NCBI GenBank assembly: GCA_044369995.1
Contig: JBILWG010000036.1
Coordinates: 1 to 13,773, forward strand
Source of the DNA: F1-60-MAGs149 sp044369995
GTDB taxonomy: Bacteria > Actinomycetota > Thermoleophilia > Gaiellales > F1-60-MAGs149
Direction: 5' to 3'
DNA: 13,773 nucleotides
A program made the position numbers and the translations under genes. The number at the start of each line of letters is the position of its first letter. Position 1 is the first letter of the stretch. Shown one piece after another: positions 6,307 to 13,564 of the stretch. Below the pieces are notes generated by a model that did no database searches, was not told the origin of the DNA, and was given only the letters and a program-made list of their open reading frames with translations.

Positions 6307-6870
6307 ATGCCTCTGATCACCCATCTGCCCGCCTCGGGCTACACCGCGATGCCCTGGCGCAACGGCGCCGGCACGACCCACGAGATCGCCATCGACGACA
6401 CGGCCGGCAACTCGTCCGCACCGTTCCGCTGGCGCCTCTCGATGGCCGACCTAGCGGGTGACGGACCGTTCTCGGAGATCGCCGACGTCGATCGCATCCT
6501 CGTGCTCCTGTCCGGCGCCGACGTCACGTTGACGATCGACGGCGCGTCGCCTGCCCCGCTCGCCCGCCACGCGGCGATCGCGTTCCCCGGCGACGTGCCC
6601 ACGAGCCTGACGATGGCGCCCGGCACCGGGCGAGACCTCAACCTGATGTGGGATCGCACCCGTGCCAGCGGCGCAGTCGACCTCCTGCAGATCGGCGACG
6701 AGCTGCGGATCGACGCGCCCGTCGCCTTCGCGATCGCCCTCGGCGGCTCCGCCACCGTCTCGGTCGACGACGAGGAGCACGTGCTGGGCGAGCAGGATGC
6801 GCTCCAGCTCGACGGCGGTGGCCTGCTGACGGTGCTCGACGGCGAGGTCTACCTCGCCACGATCAGCTAG
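6307..6870 (+). CDS. hutD: HutD/Ves family protein (bicupin accessory factor of histidine use)
   Basis: HutD proteins are small bicupins found with histidine-degradation genes; in pseudomonads HutD is thought to moderate hut expression, perhaps by binding an intermediate. This 187-residue protein shows the family motifs PWRNGAGTTHEI (16-27), FRWRLSMADLAGDGPFSEI (40-58) with the following DVDRILVLLSG, AIAFPGD (90-96) and DLNLMWDR (110-117). The start is the ATG at 6307, which puts PWRNG at its usual place; the longer open frame upstream is antisense to pncB. There is no Shine-Dalgarno. The gene runs toward hutH and the stop codons overlap in a shared CTAG, so the two are neighbours but not one operon. 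That position strengthens the family call. Confidence 0.92.
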   Translation: MPLITHLPASGYTAMPWRNGAGTTHEIAIDDTAGNSSAPFRWRLSMADLAGDGPFSEIADVDRILVLLSGADVTLTIDGASPAPLARHAAIAFPGDVPTSLTMAPGTGRDLNLMWDRTRASGAVDLLQIGDELRIDAPVAFAIALGGSATVSVDDEEHVLGEQDALQLDGGGLLTVLDGEVYLATIS

Positions 6871-8381
6871 CCGAAGACACCCTGGCGAATCGCCTCGGCG
6901 ACGGCCTCGAACTCCGCGGCCTGCGAGCGATCCTCGACGAGCGGCGGCGACAGCTCGCGCACCTTCGCGTACTCGGCTTCCAGGAGCGGACCCGAGACGA
7001 GCGGGCGGCGCAGCTCGAAGCCCTGCGCCGCGGCGATCAGCTCGACTGCGACGACGCGTCGCGCCAACGCGAGCACCTGCAGAGCCTGCAGGCCCGCCGT
7101 GGCGCCCATCGAGTTGAAATCCTCCTGCCCCGCACTCGTCGGCAGGCTGCCGACCCCCGCGGGATGCGCGAGCACGGCGCCCTCGGCGACCAGGCTCGCA
7201 GCCATGTACTGCGCGATCATCAGCCCCGACTTCGTGCCCGGATCACCGATCAGAAACGGCGGGAGCGCGTGCGGATCGCCACTCCGCCCATCCATCAGAC
7301 GGAAGATGCGGCGCTCGGAGAACGCGGCCAGCTCCTGCACCGCGATGGTCAGCGTGTCGAGCGGCAGCGACAGCGGCTGCCCGTGGAAGTTGCCGCCGCT
7401 CAGCACGTCGCCGTCCTCGACGAACAGCAGCGGATTGTCCGTCACCGCGCCGAACTCCGGCTCGACGGCGCGCTCCACGTAATCCAGCGCCTCGCCGATG
7501 GCCCCGAGTACCTGCGGAATGCAGCGCAGCGTGTACGCGTCCTGCACCCGCTCGCAATCGACATGGCTCTCGCGCATCTCCGAGCCGTCCATGAGCTCGA
7601 GCAGGCGCGCCGCAACCGCCTGCTGCTGTGGTCGCCGGCGCAGGTCGTGCAGGCGCGGATCGAACGGCACCGACGATCCGAGCAGCGCATCGACGCTCAT
7701 CGCGGCAGCCACCTGCGCCGCGGCATACAGCCGGCTCGCCTCCGTCACGGCCTGCGCACCGATCGAGGCCATCAGGTGGGTGCCGTTGAGCAGCGCGAGC
7801 CCCTCCTTCGGACCCAGGGCGATCGGTGCAACGCCGGCCTGGCTGAGCGCACGGGTGCCGTCGACCAGCTCGCCATCCGGCAGCAGAGCGGCTCCCTCGC
7901 CGATCAGGACCAGCGCAAGATGCGCAAGCGGCGCGAGATCACCGCTCGCACCGACCGAGCCACGCGACGGCACCACCGGTGTGATGCCCGCGTTGAGCAG
8001 CGCAACCAGCGACTCGACCAGCTCGACCCGCACGCCGGAGTGCCCGCGCGACAGCGAGGCGGCCAGCAGGATCAGCATGCCGCGCACGATCCCCACCGGC
8101 AGCGGATCGCCCACGCCGACGGCGTGGCTGCGCACGATGTTGACCTGCAGCTCGGACAGCTGATGATCGGGAATGCGCACCGACTCGAGCGAGCCGAAGC
8201 CCGTCGTCACGCCGTAGACGGGCTGGCCCGCACCCGCCACGCGGGCGATCAGCTCGGCCGCGGCGATGATGCGAACCCGAGCCTCCACACCGAGTTCGAC
8301 CACGACCGGACCCTCAGCGACGGCCACCACCTCGGCGCGTGTCAGGGCACCCCCGTCGAGCACGATCCGCGTCCGCGTCAT
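6867..8381 (-). CDS. hutH: Histidine ammonia-lyase (MIO-dependent aromatic amino acid lyase)
   Basis: The enzyme removes ammonia from L-histidine to give urocanate, the first step of histidine breakdown. The 504-residue protein has the length of HutH. Ala145-Ser146-Gly147 in GSVGASGDLAPL forms the MIO prosthetic group. Tyr56 in QPVYGVTTGFGS, His86 in NIVRSHAVGVG, Asn200 in LLNGTH, Tyr283 and Arg286 in QDAYTLRC, and Phe332 in GNFHGQP match known active-site positions. Glu420 in QEDFNSMG keeps the HAL-type acid, but the usual QEDHVSMG reads Phe-Asn at 422-423, so substrate preference deserves caution. The neighbouring hutD supports histidine. The ATG at 8381 lies 7 nt after the stop of the binding-protein gene, indicating one operon. 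Tyrosine or phenylalanine lyase activity is the main alternative. Confidence 0.9.
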   Translation of the reverse strand: MTRTRIVLDGGALTRAEVVAVAEGPVVVELGVEARVRIIAAAELIARVAGAGQPVYGVTTGFGSLESVRIPDHQLSELQVNIVRSHAVGVGDPLPVGIVRGMLILLAASLSRGHSGVRVELVESLVALLNAGITPVVPSRGSVGASGDLAPLAHLALVLIGEGAALLPDGELVDGTRALSQAGVAPIALGPKEGLALLNGTHLMASIGAQAVTEASRLYAAAQVAAAMSVDALLGSSVPFDPRLHDLRRRPQQQAVAARLLELMDGSEMRESHVDCERVQDAYTLRCIPQVLGAIGEALDYVERAVEPEFGAVTDNPLLFVEDGDVLSGGNFHGQPLSLPLDTLTIAVQELAAFSERRIFRLMDGRSGDPHALPPFLIGDPGTKSGLMIAQYMAASLVAEGAVLAHPAGVGSLPTSAGQEDFNSMGATAGLQALQVLALARRVVAVELIAAAQGFELRRPLVSGPLLEAEYAKVRELSPPLVEDRSQAAEFEAVAEAIRQGVFG

Positions 8382-8388
8382 GACGGCA

Positions 8389-9486
8389 TCATGGCTGACT
8401 CGCGACTACCTGGGCGAAGGATCCGTCGATCAGCGCCCGCTCATCGACCGGCCCCTCCAGCCAGCCAGCCGCCGTCGCAGCAGCGCGAATCTGCCGCAGG
8501 GTCTCGTCGTAGTACTCGCCGCCGGGCAGCAGATCGACACCGTTGGCCGGAACGTCGTAGAGCGTGCTGCCGCTCAGGTTGAGCATCGCCTCCTCGACCT
8601 CGACCCCCTGACGCTCGGCGATGCCCGCGGCGATCGTCTCGATCGCCTCGCGCTCGTAGAGATAGAGCGCCTGCCACGCGCGGATGAAGGCCAGTAGCCG
8701 ACCAGGCTGCGCAGCGGCAGAGGAATCGCGAATCACGAGGACGTGGGAGAGCAGTCCAGGCTGGTCGCCGGCCGTCGCCAACTCGATCACCTCAGCGGTT
8801 GCACCCTCACTGGCCACGCCTTCGGCGGCGAGCGCCTGCGGCCGATCCACCACGGCCGCATTCGCCGTTCCGGCGATCAGCCGCAGGGCCGGATTCAACC
8901 CGCCGGCCCGCACCAAGTCCACCTCCGTAACCGGTACATCCGCAACCGCCAGCGTGCCCCGCAGCAACAGCTCGCCGCGCGAGCCCGGGGCGTAGGCGAC
9001 GCGCTGGCCCACCAGCCCCGCCACATCCTCCGTCGCAGCATCGGCGAGGATCACCTCACCCGACGTGACGGTCGTGAGCAGCAGCACGATACTGAGCTCC
9101 TGGCCCTGCGAGGCGAGCGACAGCGCCTGCTCCGAGGAGACGACCGCGGCATCGACGGCTCCGCTCCGCAGCGCCGTCAGCACGGCTTTCTCCGAATCAG
9201 CTTCGGTCAGGCGCATGCTCAACCCCTCCCGCCCCACAAAGCCGAGCGCCGCTCCCGCGCGCACCAGCTCGAAGGCCAGGGAGCGCTGACCCGTGACGCG
9301 GAAGACTCCGGGCTCGACCGGGGTATCAGCCGGAATCGTCGACGGCGGGACCTGCACGGTGAGCGGATCAATCGAGTCGGCGTCCCCGCCTTCGTTCCGC
9401 GACGCGCCGCAGGCACTGACCCCGAATGCAGCCGTGATCGCGACCAGCAGCACCAGCGCGCGCGTCGTCTTCCTCCCAATGCCCAC
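8389..9486 (-). CDS. Lipoprotein substrate-binding protein, NMT1/SsuA-like (ABC importer type)
   Basis: From the GTG at 9486 the protein has 365 residues and begins with a lipoprotein signal: GRKTTR, a hydrophobic core (ALVLLVAITAAFGV) and the lipobox VSAC, so Cys26 should be lipidated and the protein held outside the membrane. The mature part shows a periplasmic-binding-protein layout of the NMT1/SsuA/ThiY kind: the stretch ALRSGAVDAAVVSSEQAL, then LVGQRVAYAPGSRGE, then NAAVVDRPQAL, and a helical C-terminus (AFIRAWQALYLYEREA). The ligand is unknown. No permease or ATPase gene adjoins it. hutH follows 7 nt downstream, suggesting histidine, urocanate or a related aromatic compound as ligand, which is inference. 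CATGAT lies 6 nt before the GTG as a possible -10. Upstream in-frame codons look non-coding. Confidence 0.82.
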   Translation of the reverse strand: MGIGRKTTRALVLLVAITAAFGVSACGASRNEGGDADSIDPLTVQVPPSTIPADTPVEPGVFRVTGQRSLAFELVRAGAALGFVGREGLSMRLTEADSEKAVLTALRSGAVDAAVVSSEQALSLASQGQELSIVLLLTTVTSGEVILADAATEDVAGLVGQRVAYAPGSRGELLLRGTLAVADVPVTEVDLVRAGGLNPALRLIAGTANAAVVDRPQALAAEGVASEGATAEVIELATAGDQPGLLSHVLVIRDSSAAAQPGRLLAFIRAWQALYLYEREAIETIAAGIAERQGVEVEEAMLNLSGSTLYDVPANGVDLLPGGEYYDETLRQIRAAATAAGWLEGPVDERALIDGSFAQVVASQP

Positions 9487-9553
9487 ATCCGAATCATGCC
9501 GCGCTTCCACCGCTGGCGCTGTGTCAGTACGCGCTACGGCACACTGCGGGTCG
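9487..9553. promoter_or_regulatory. Divergent promoter region between binding-protein and aminotransferase genes
   Basis: The 67-bp gap lies between two divergent genes and should hold both promoters. On the minus strand CATGAT (9498-9493) sits 6 nt before the GTG of the lipoprotein gene. On the plus strand nothing better than a weak CACACT (9540-9545) precedes the aminotransferase ATG. I see no clear -35, operator or riboswitch. Confidence 0.3.
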
Positions 9554-10864
9554 ATGGCGACTCCTCGTGACTTCTCGCTCACGGCGACTCCCGGCCGCGT
9601 GCTGCCGACAGCCGTACGCGGCGAAGGCTGCCGCATCTGGACCAGCGACGGCCAGGAGTGGATCGACGCCTGCGGCGGTGCCATGGTGATGAGCGTCGGC
9701 CACTGCCATCCGCGATTGGTCGAGGCGCTCAAGCGCCAGGCCGACCAGCTGACCTTCACCTACCGCTTCTCGTTCTCGAACGAACCCATGCTCGAGCTCG
9801 CCGAGCTGCTGCGCGAGATCGCGCCCATGCCGGATGCGTGGGCGTTCTTCAACTCATCCGGGTCGGAGTCCGTCGAGTCCGCCATCAACCTCGTGTTCCT
9901 CTACTGGCAGCAGCGCGGTCGTCCCGACAAGACGGGACTGATCTCGCGCGTGCCGTCGTACCACGGCTCCACCGTCGGCGCACTCGGGCTATCCGGCACG
10001 GCGCGCCGCGATGACTACGAGGCACTGCTGGATCCGAACGCCATCGCCCCGACGCCGGGCGCCGACATCAGCGCCCGGCGCACGCCGGCCGAGGAGTGCG
10101 CGCACGCCCTCGGCGAGCTCGAGGCGGCGATCGTCGCCCGCGGACCGGAGACGGTCGGCGCCGTGTTCCTCGAGCCGATCACCGGCGCGAGCGGCGCGGC
10201 GCTCACGCCACCCGCCGGCTACCTGCAGGGCGTCCGCGACCTGTGCGATCAGTACGAGCTCCTGATGATCTGCGACGAGACCATCACCGGTTTCGGGCGC
10301 ACCGGCACGTGGTTCGGTGTCGAGCAATGGCACGTGCTGCCCGACGTCATCACCTTCGCCAAGGGCGTGACGAGCGGCATCGTGCCGTTCTCCGGCATGC
10401 TCGCCTCGAGTCCCGTGGCGGACGTGCTGATGCAGCGTCCCGACGGCTTCCCCGTCGGGCACACGTTCTCCGGCTACCCGCTCGGCTGCGCGGTCGGCGC
10501 GGAGATGATCCGCGTGATCCGGGATGAGCGACTCCTGGACAACGCGGCGGAGATGGGTGCCCGTCTGCGCACAGGGCTCGAGCAGCTCGCGGCCAGCAGC
10601 CCGCACGTCGGGCAGGTGCGCGGCATGGGGCTCCTGCAGGGCATCGAGCTGGTCGAGGACCGTGAGCGTCTGGCGCCGCGCGCCGGCGCGACCGCCCGCG
10701 TGGTCGCCGCCGCCCGCGAGCAGCACCTGATGATCTACTCCTGCGTCACGCGCGTCGGCAGTCGCGTGGTCGAGGCTGTCATGCTGGCACCACCACTGAA
10801 TATCAGCGAGGACGATGTGGACATCATCCTCGCCCGCCTCGAAGGAGCGATTGGAGCCGCATGA
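9554..10864 (+). CDS. Class III PLP-dependent aminotransferase (substrate uncertain)
   Basis: Class III (omega) aminotransferases move an amino group, often from a terminal amine, to pyruvate, 2-oxoglutarate or glyoxylate. The 436-residue protein has the family's size and motifs: GHCHPRLVEAL (49-59), the phosphate loop SSGSES (101-106), YHGST (136-140), GAVFLEPITG (202-211), Asp241 in ICDETITGFGRTG, which contacts the pyridine nitrogen, and Lys270 in TFAKGVTSG, the Schiff-base lysine. All key residues are present. Ornithine, GABA, taurine or beta-alanine type substrates are possible; I cannot choose. The ATG at 9554 is used because upstream codons look non-coding, though no Shine-Dalgarno is seen. 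Its stop overlaps the next gene's start (ATGA), and proB and proA follow on the same strand. Confidence 0.9.
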   Translation: MATPRDFSLTATPGRVLPTAVRGEGCRIWTSDGQEWIDACGGAMVMSVGHCHPRLVEALKRQADQLTFTYRFSFSNEPMLELAELLREIAPMPDAWAFFNSSGSESVESAINLVFLYWQQRGRPDKTGLISRVPSYHGSTVGALGLSGTARRDDYEALLDPNAIAPTPGADISARRTPAEECAHALGELEAAIVARGPETVGAVFLEPITGASGAALTPPAGYLQGVRDLCDQYELLMICDETITGFGRTGTWFGVEQWHVLPDVITFAKGVTSGIVPFSGMLASSPVADVLMQRPDGFPVGHTFSGYPLGCAVGAEMIRVIRDERLLDNAAEMGARLRTGLEQLAASSPHVGQVRGMGLLQGIELVEDRERLAPRAGATARVVAAAREQHLMIYSCVTRVGSRVVEAVMLAPPLNISEDDVDIILARLEGAIGAA

Positions 10865-11157
10865 GCGAGATGGATGACCCCGCAGCGATGTACCGAGCGG
10901 CCGTCGACGTCGCCTTGACCGGCGAGGTCGGCATGGCTCCCGATTTCGATCGCCACCTGCAAGAAGAGGTCTGGCGCCTGCTCTGCAACGACCGCGATCG
11001 TCTGCTGACGTACTGCCAGCGCATGGGCATCATCGTGACCAAGCTGACCACGCGCCAGACGCTCAAGAGCGACAAGCCGATCTTCGAGCTCGTCGTTCAC
11101 GGCGACGATGCCGACACCGTCCGGAAGCTCGCCGGGCGCGATCGTCCGATCCGGTAG
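10861..11157 (+). CDS. Small uncharacterised protein coupled to the aminotransferase
   Basis: This 98-residue protein starts in an ATGA overlap with the aminotransferase stop, a strong sign of coupled translation. It is soluble, with a helical first half (MYRAAVDVALTGEVG, then DRHLQEEVWRLLCNDRDRLLTYCQRMG) and a second half that looks like strands ending in IFELVVHGDDADTVRKLAG. The IIVTKLTTRQTLKSDKPIFE stretch has alternating hydrophobic residues. It has two cysteines (about 42 and 52), no signal peptide and no known catalytic motif. I do not recognise the family. Its coupling suggests it binds, stabilises or regulates the aminotransferase or acts in the same pathway, but that is inference. 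It lies 38 nt before proB. Confidence 0.8.
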   Translation: MSEMDDPAAMYRAAVDVALTGEVGMAPDFDRHLQEEVWRLLCNDRDRLLTYCQRMGIIVTKLTTRQTLKSDKPIFELVVHGDDADTVRKLAGRDRPIR

Positions 11158-11191
11158 GCGGAAGGTGGCAGGTTCACGGACCTGACCTCCG

Positions 11192-11197
11192 TACCAT
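11192..11197 (+). promoter_or_regulatory. Candidate -10 element for proB (leaderless from the second ATG)
   Basis: TACCAT fits TANNNT and lies 7 nt before the ATG at 11205. It overlaps the first ATG at 11196, so if used it would make 11205 the start of a leaderless message. There is no clear -35 and no Shine-Dalgarno for either ATG. Confidence 0.25.
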
Positions 11198-12266
11198 GCA
11201 ACGCATGGCCCGCCCCGTCGTCATCAAGCTCGGCAGCTCGACGCTGGTCGACGCGCGCGGGCGGCTGCGCAAGAGCCGCCTCGACCGCATCGCCGACGAG
11301 CTCGGTGCGATCACCGCGGACACGCCGATCTGCATCGTCTCGTCCGGCGCGATCGCGCTCGGCCTCGGCCACTTGGGACGCATGGATCGCCCCGGCACCG
11401 TCGCCGAGCTGCAGGCTGCGGCAGCCGTCGGGCAGGCGCTCCTGCAGCAGGCCTGGCAACGAGCCCTCGGCCGCTCCGGCCGCGGCACCGGCCAGGTGCT
11501 GCTCGCCGCGAGCGACTTCGAGCGCCGCGAGTCGTACCTCAACGCACGCCACACCCTCGAGACGCTCCTGGGCTGGGGCGTCACCCCGATCGTCAACGAG
11601 AACGATTCCACCGCCACGCAGGAGATCACCTTCGGCGACAACGACGCGCTCGCCGCGCAGGTCGCCGTGCTGCTCGGCGCCCGCCTGCTCGTCTTGCTCA
11701 CGGATCAGGAGGGGCTCTACACCCGCGATCCGAAGCACCCCGATGCCGCGCTGGTGCGCGAGGTGCCCGACGCCTCCGTGCTCGACGACGTCGATACGGC
11801 CGCGGGCGGCTCCGGCTGGGGCAGCGGCGGCATGCGGTCGAAGGTGGTGGCCGCGGAGATGGCGCGTGCGGGCGGCGCGGCGTGCGTGATCGCCAACGGC
11901 GGACGCAGCGGCTCGATCGCGGCCGCGATCGCCGGCGAGCAGGTCGGCACCCGTTTTCCGGCCAAAGGCTCATCCCCGTCCGCGTACAAGCTCTGGCTGC
12001 GGCACGCCCTGCCGACGGCCGGCCGCATCGAGGTCGATGGCGGCGCGCGCAAGGCGCTCGAGCAGGACGGCGCGTCGCTGCTGCCGGTCGGCATCAAGGC
12101 CGTCAGCGGGCGCTTCGCCGCCGGCGACGGCGTCGAGCTCGTCGATGCGAAGGGCGTCGTGTTCGCCCGTGGTATCGCCGAGATGGGCAACGCGGAGCTG
12201 AAGCAGCAGATCGGCAGGCGCGGCGCCGATCCCGCCGTGCATCGCGACCGCCTCGTGCTGCTCTAG
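11196..12266 (+). CDS. proB: Glutamate 5-kinase
   Basis: ProB phosphorylates glutamate with ATP to glutamyl-5-phosphate, the first and normally proline-inhibited step of proline synthesis, in the cytosol. The 356-residue protein has an amino-acid-kinase domain (about 1-255) with KLGSST (11-16), SSGAIALG (49-56), NENDST (134-139), FGDND (146-150), LTDQEGLY (168-175) and GSGGMRSK (209-216). A C-terminal PUA domain follows (about 276-356). This two-domain form is the usual bacterial one. Two starts are possible: ATG 11196 and ATG 11205 (MARPVVIKLGSS). The second is favoured by a -10-like TACCAT 7 nt before it and fits the family N-terminus well. proA follows after 45 nt, so the two steps are encoded together, although proA may also have its own promoter. 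Confidence 0.96.
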   Translation: MQRMARPVVIKLGSSTLVDARGRLRKSRLDRIADELGAITADTPICIVSSGAIALGLGHLGRMDRPGTVAELQAAAAVGQALLQQAWQRALGRSGRGTGQVLLAASDFERRESYLNARHTLETLLGWGVTPIVNENDSTATQEITFGDNDALAAQVAVLLGARLLVLLTDQEGLYTRDPKHPDAALVREVPDASVLDDVDTAAGGSGWGSGGMRSKVVAAEMARAGGAACVIANGGRSGSIAAAIAGEQVGTRFPAKGSSPSAYKLWLRHALPTAGRIEVDGGARKALEQDGASLLPVGIKAVSGRFAAGDGVELVDAKGVVFARGIAEMGNAELKQQIGRRGADPAVHRDRLVLL

Positions 12267-12297
12267 CCGCACCGCTCGCCGAACGCGCTCCAGCCGA

Positions 12298-12303
12298 TAT
12301 CCT
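12298..12303 (+). promoter_or_regulatory. Candidate -10 element for proA
   Basis: TATCCT lies 8 nt before the proA ATG at 12312 in the 45-nt gap after proB. The spacing fits a leaderless or nearly leaderless transcript. There is no Shine-Dalgarno before proA and no clear -35, so proA may be expressed both from proB read-through and from here. Confidence 0.3.
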
Positions 12304-12311
12304 TGGCGACC

Positions 12312-13562
12312 ATGAGCGCCACCACGCAGAGCGAGATCAGTGTCCGAGGCCGTGCCGCCGCGCGCGCCATCCGCAGTGCCAGTACCGATGTCCGCGATGC
12401 GGCCCTGGCATCCATCGCAGCGCGCCTCGAGGCCGATGCTGCGGCGATCCTGGCCGCCAACGCGCAGGACGTCGCGGCCGCCGTCGCTGACGGCACGTCC
12501 GCGGCGCTGATCGACCGCCTCACGCTCAACGACGAGCGCCTCGCCGCACTGGCGCAGGCCGTGCGCGATGTCGCCGCGCTCGCCGACCCCGTCGGCCGCG
12601 TGATCGACGACCGCCGCCTGCACAACGGCCTCGAGCTCTCCAAGGTGCGGGTGCCGATCGGCCGCGTCCTGGTGGTGTACGAGGCCCGGCCGAACGTGAC
12701 AGTCGACGTCGCCGCGCTCTGCATCAAGTCGGGTAACGTCGCCCTGCTGCGTGGCTCGGCCTCGGCCAAGCACACCAATGCCGCTCTCAGTGGAGCCGTG
12801 CGCGGCGGCCTGGCCGATGTCGGCCTGCCCGAGGACATCGTGATCCCGATCGAGGGCTCGCGCGACGACCTCGGCGAGCTCGTCGGCGATGCCGGCGCCG
12901 CCGACATCGTCGTCCCGCGCGGCGGCGAGGCGCTCAAGGACTTCCTGCTCGAGAAGAGCCGCATCCCTGTCCTCGCGGCCGCCGGTGGCATCTGCCACGT
13001 CTACCTCGATCGCGATGCCAGCGCCGACATGGCCGTATCGATCACGCTGAACGCCAAGGTTCAGCGCCCCGGCGTCTGCAACGCAGCCGAGACGCTGCTC
13101 GTGCACGCGGACCGCACCGACCTCCTCCAGCCCGTTCTCGCCGCGCTGCGCGACGCCGGCGTCGAGCTGCGTGGTGACGAGCGCACGCGCGCCGCGATCG
13201 ACTTCGAGATCAACGCCGCCACCGATGCGGATTGGGACGCCGAGTACCTCGATCTGATCCTCGCCGTGCGCGTCGTCGACGACCTCGAGGCGGCGCTCGA
13301 CCACATCGATCAGCACTCCACCGGACACTCCGAGGCGATCGTGACCGACTCGCTGGAGGCCTCGCGGATCTTCACCGACGGCGTCGACTCCGCCTGCGTC
13401 TACGTGAATGCCTCGACGCGCTTCACCGACGGCGGCGAGTACGGCATGGGTGCCGAGGTGGGCAACTCGACGGCACGCCTGCACGTGCGCGGTCCGATCG
13501 GCCTCGAGGATCTGACGACGACGAAGTACGTCGTCATCGGCACGGGCCAGACGCGCGGCTAG
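12312..13562 (+). CDS. proA: Glutamate-5-semialdehyde dehydrogenase (gamma-glutamyl phosphate reductase)
   Basis: ProA reduces glutamyl-5-phosphate with NADPH to glutamate-5-semialdehyde, which cyclises to pyrroline-5-carboxylate on the way to proline. The 416-residue length is normal. The fold is an aldehyde-dehydrogenase type. Catalytic Cys256 lies in VQRPGVCNAAETLLVH, and the family marks VPIGRVLVVYEARPNVT (114-130), LRGSASAKHTNAAL (146-159), AGGICHVYLD (224-233) and GGEYGMGAEVG near the C-terminus are present. The ATG at 12312 is preferred over the TTG three codons earlier. It works with ProB, encoded just upstream. A partial glycosyltransferase gene starts 2 nt after its stop. Long antisense open frames across this gene are by-products of GC-rich codon use. 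Confidence 0.97.
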   Translation: MSATTQSEISVRGRAAARAIRSASTDVRDAALASIAARLEADAAAILAANAQDVAAAVADGTSAALIDRLTLNDERLAALAQAVRDVAALADPVGRVIDDRRLHNGLELSKVRVPIGRVLVVYEARPNVTVDVAALCIKSGNVALLRGSASAKHTNAALSGAVRGGLADVGLPEDIVIPIEGSRDDLGELVGDAGAADIVVPRGGEALKDFLLEKSRIPVLAAAGGICHVYLDRDASADMAVSITLNAKVQRPGVCNAAETLLVHADRTDLLQPVLAALRDAGVELRGDERTRAAIDFEINAATDADWDAEYLDLILAVRVVDDLEAALDHIDQHSTGHSEAIVTDSLEASRIFTDGVDSACVYVNASTRFTDGGEYGMGAEVGNSTARLHVRGPIGLEDLTTTKYVVIGTGQTRG

Positions 13563-13564
13563 GC

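Noticed and set aside
4212..6461. 749-residue plus-strand open frame
   Set aside because: It lies antisense to the PAP2, DUF3107, epimerase and pncB genes; the composition is rich in Arg, Asp and His with no domain, so it is a shadow frame.
6648..8582. 644-residue plus-strand open frame
   Set aside because: Antisense to hutH, which has all catalytic motifs; the translated product has no recognisable domain.
11169..11184. Small hairpin CAGGT/ACCTG before proB, considered as an attenuator or riboswitch part
   Set aside because: Only a 5-bp stem with a 6-nt loop, no T-tract and no other paired elements in a 38-nt gap.
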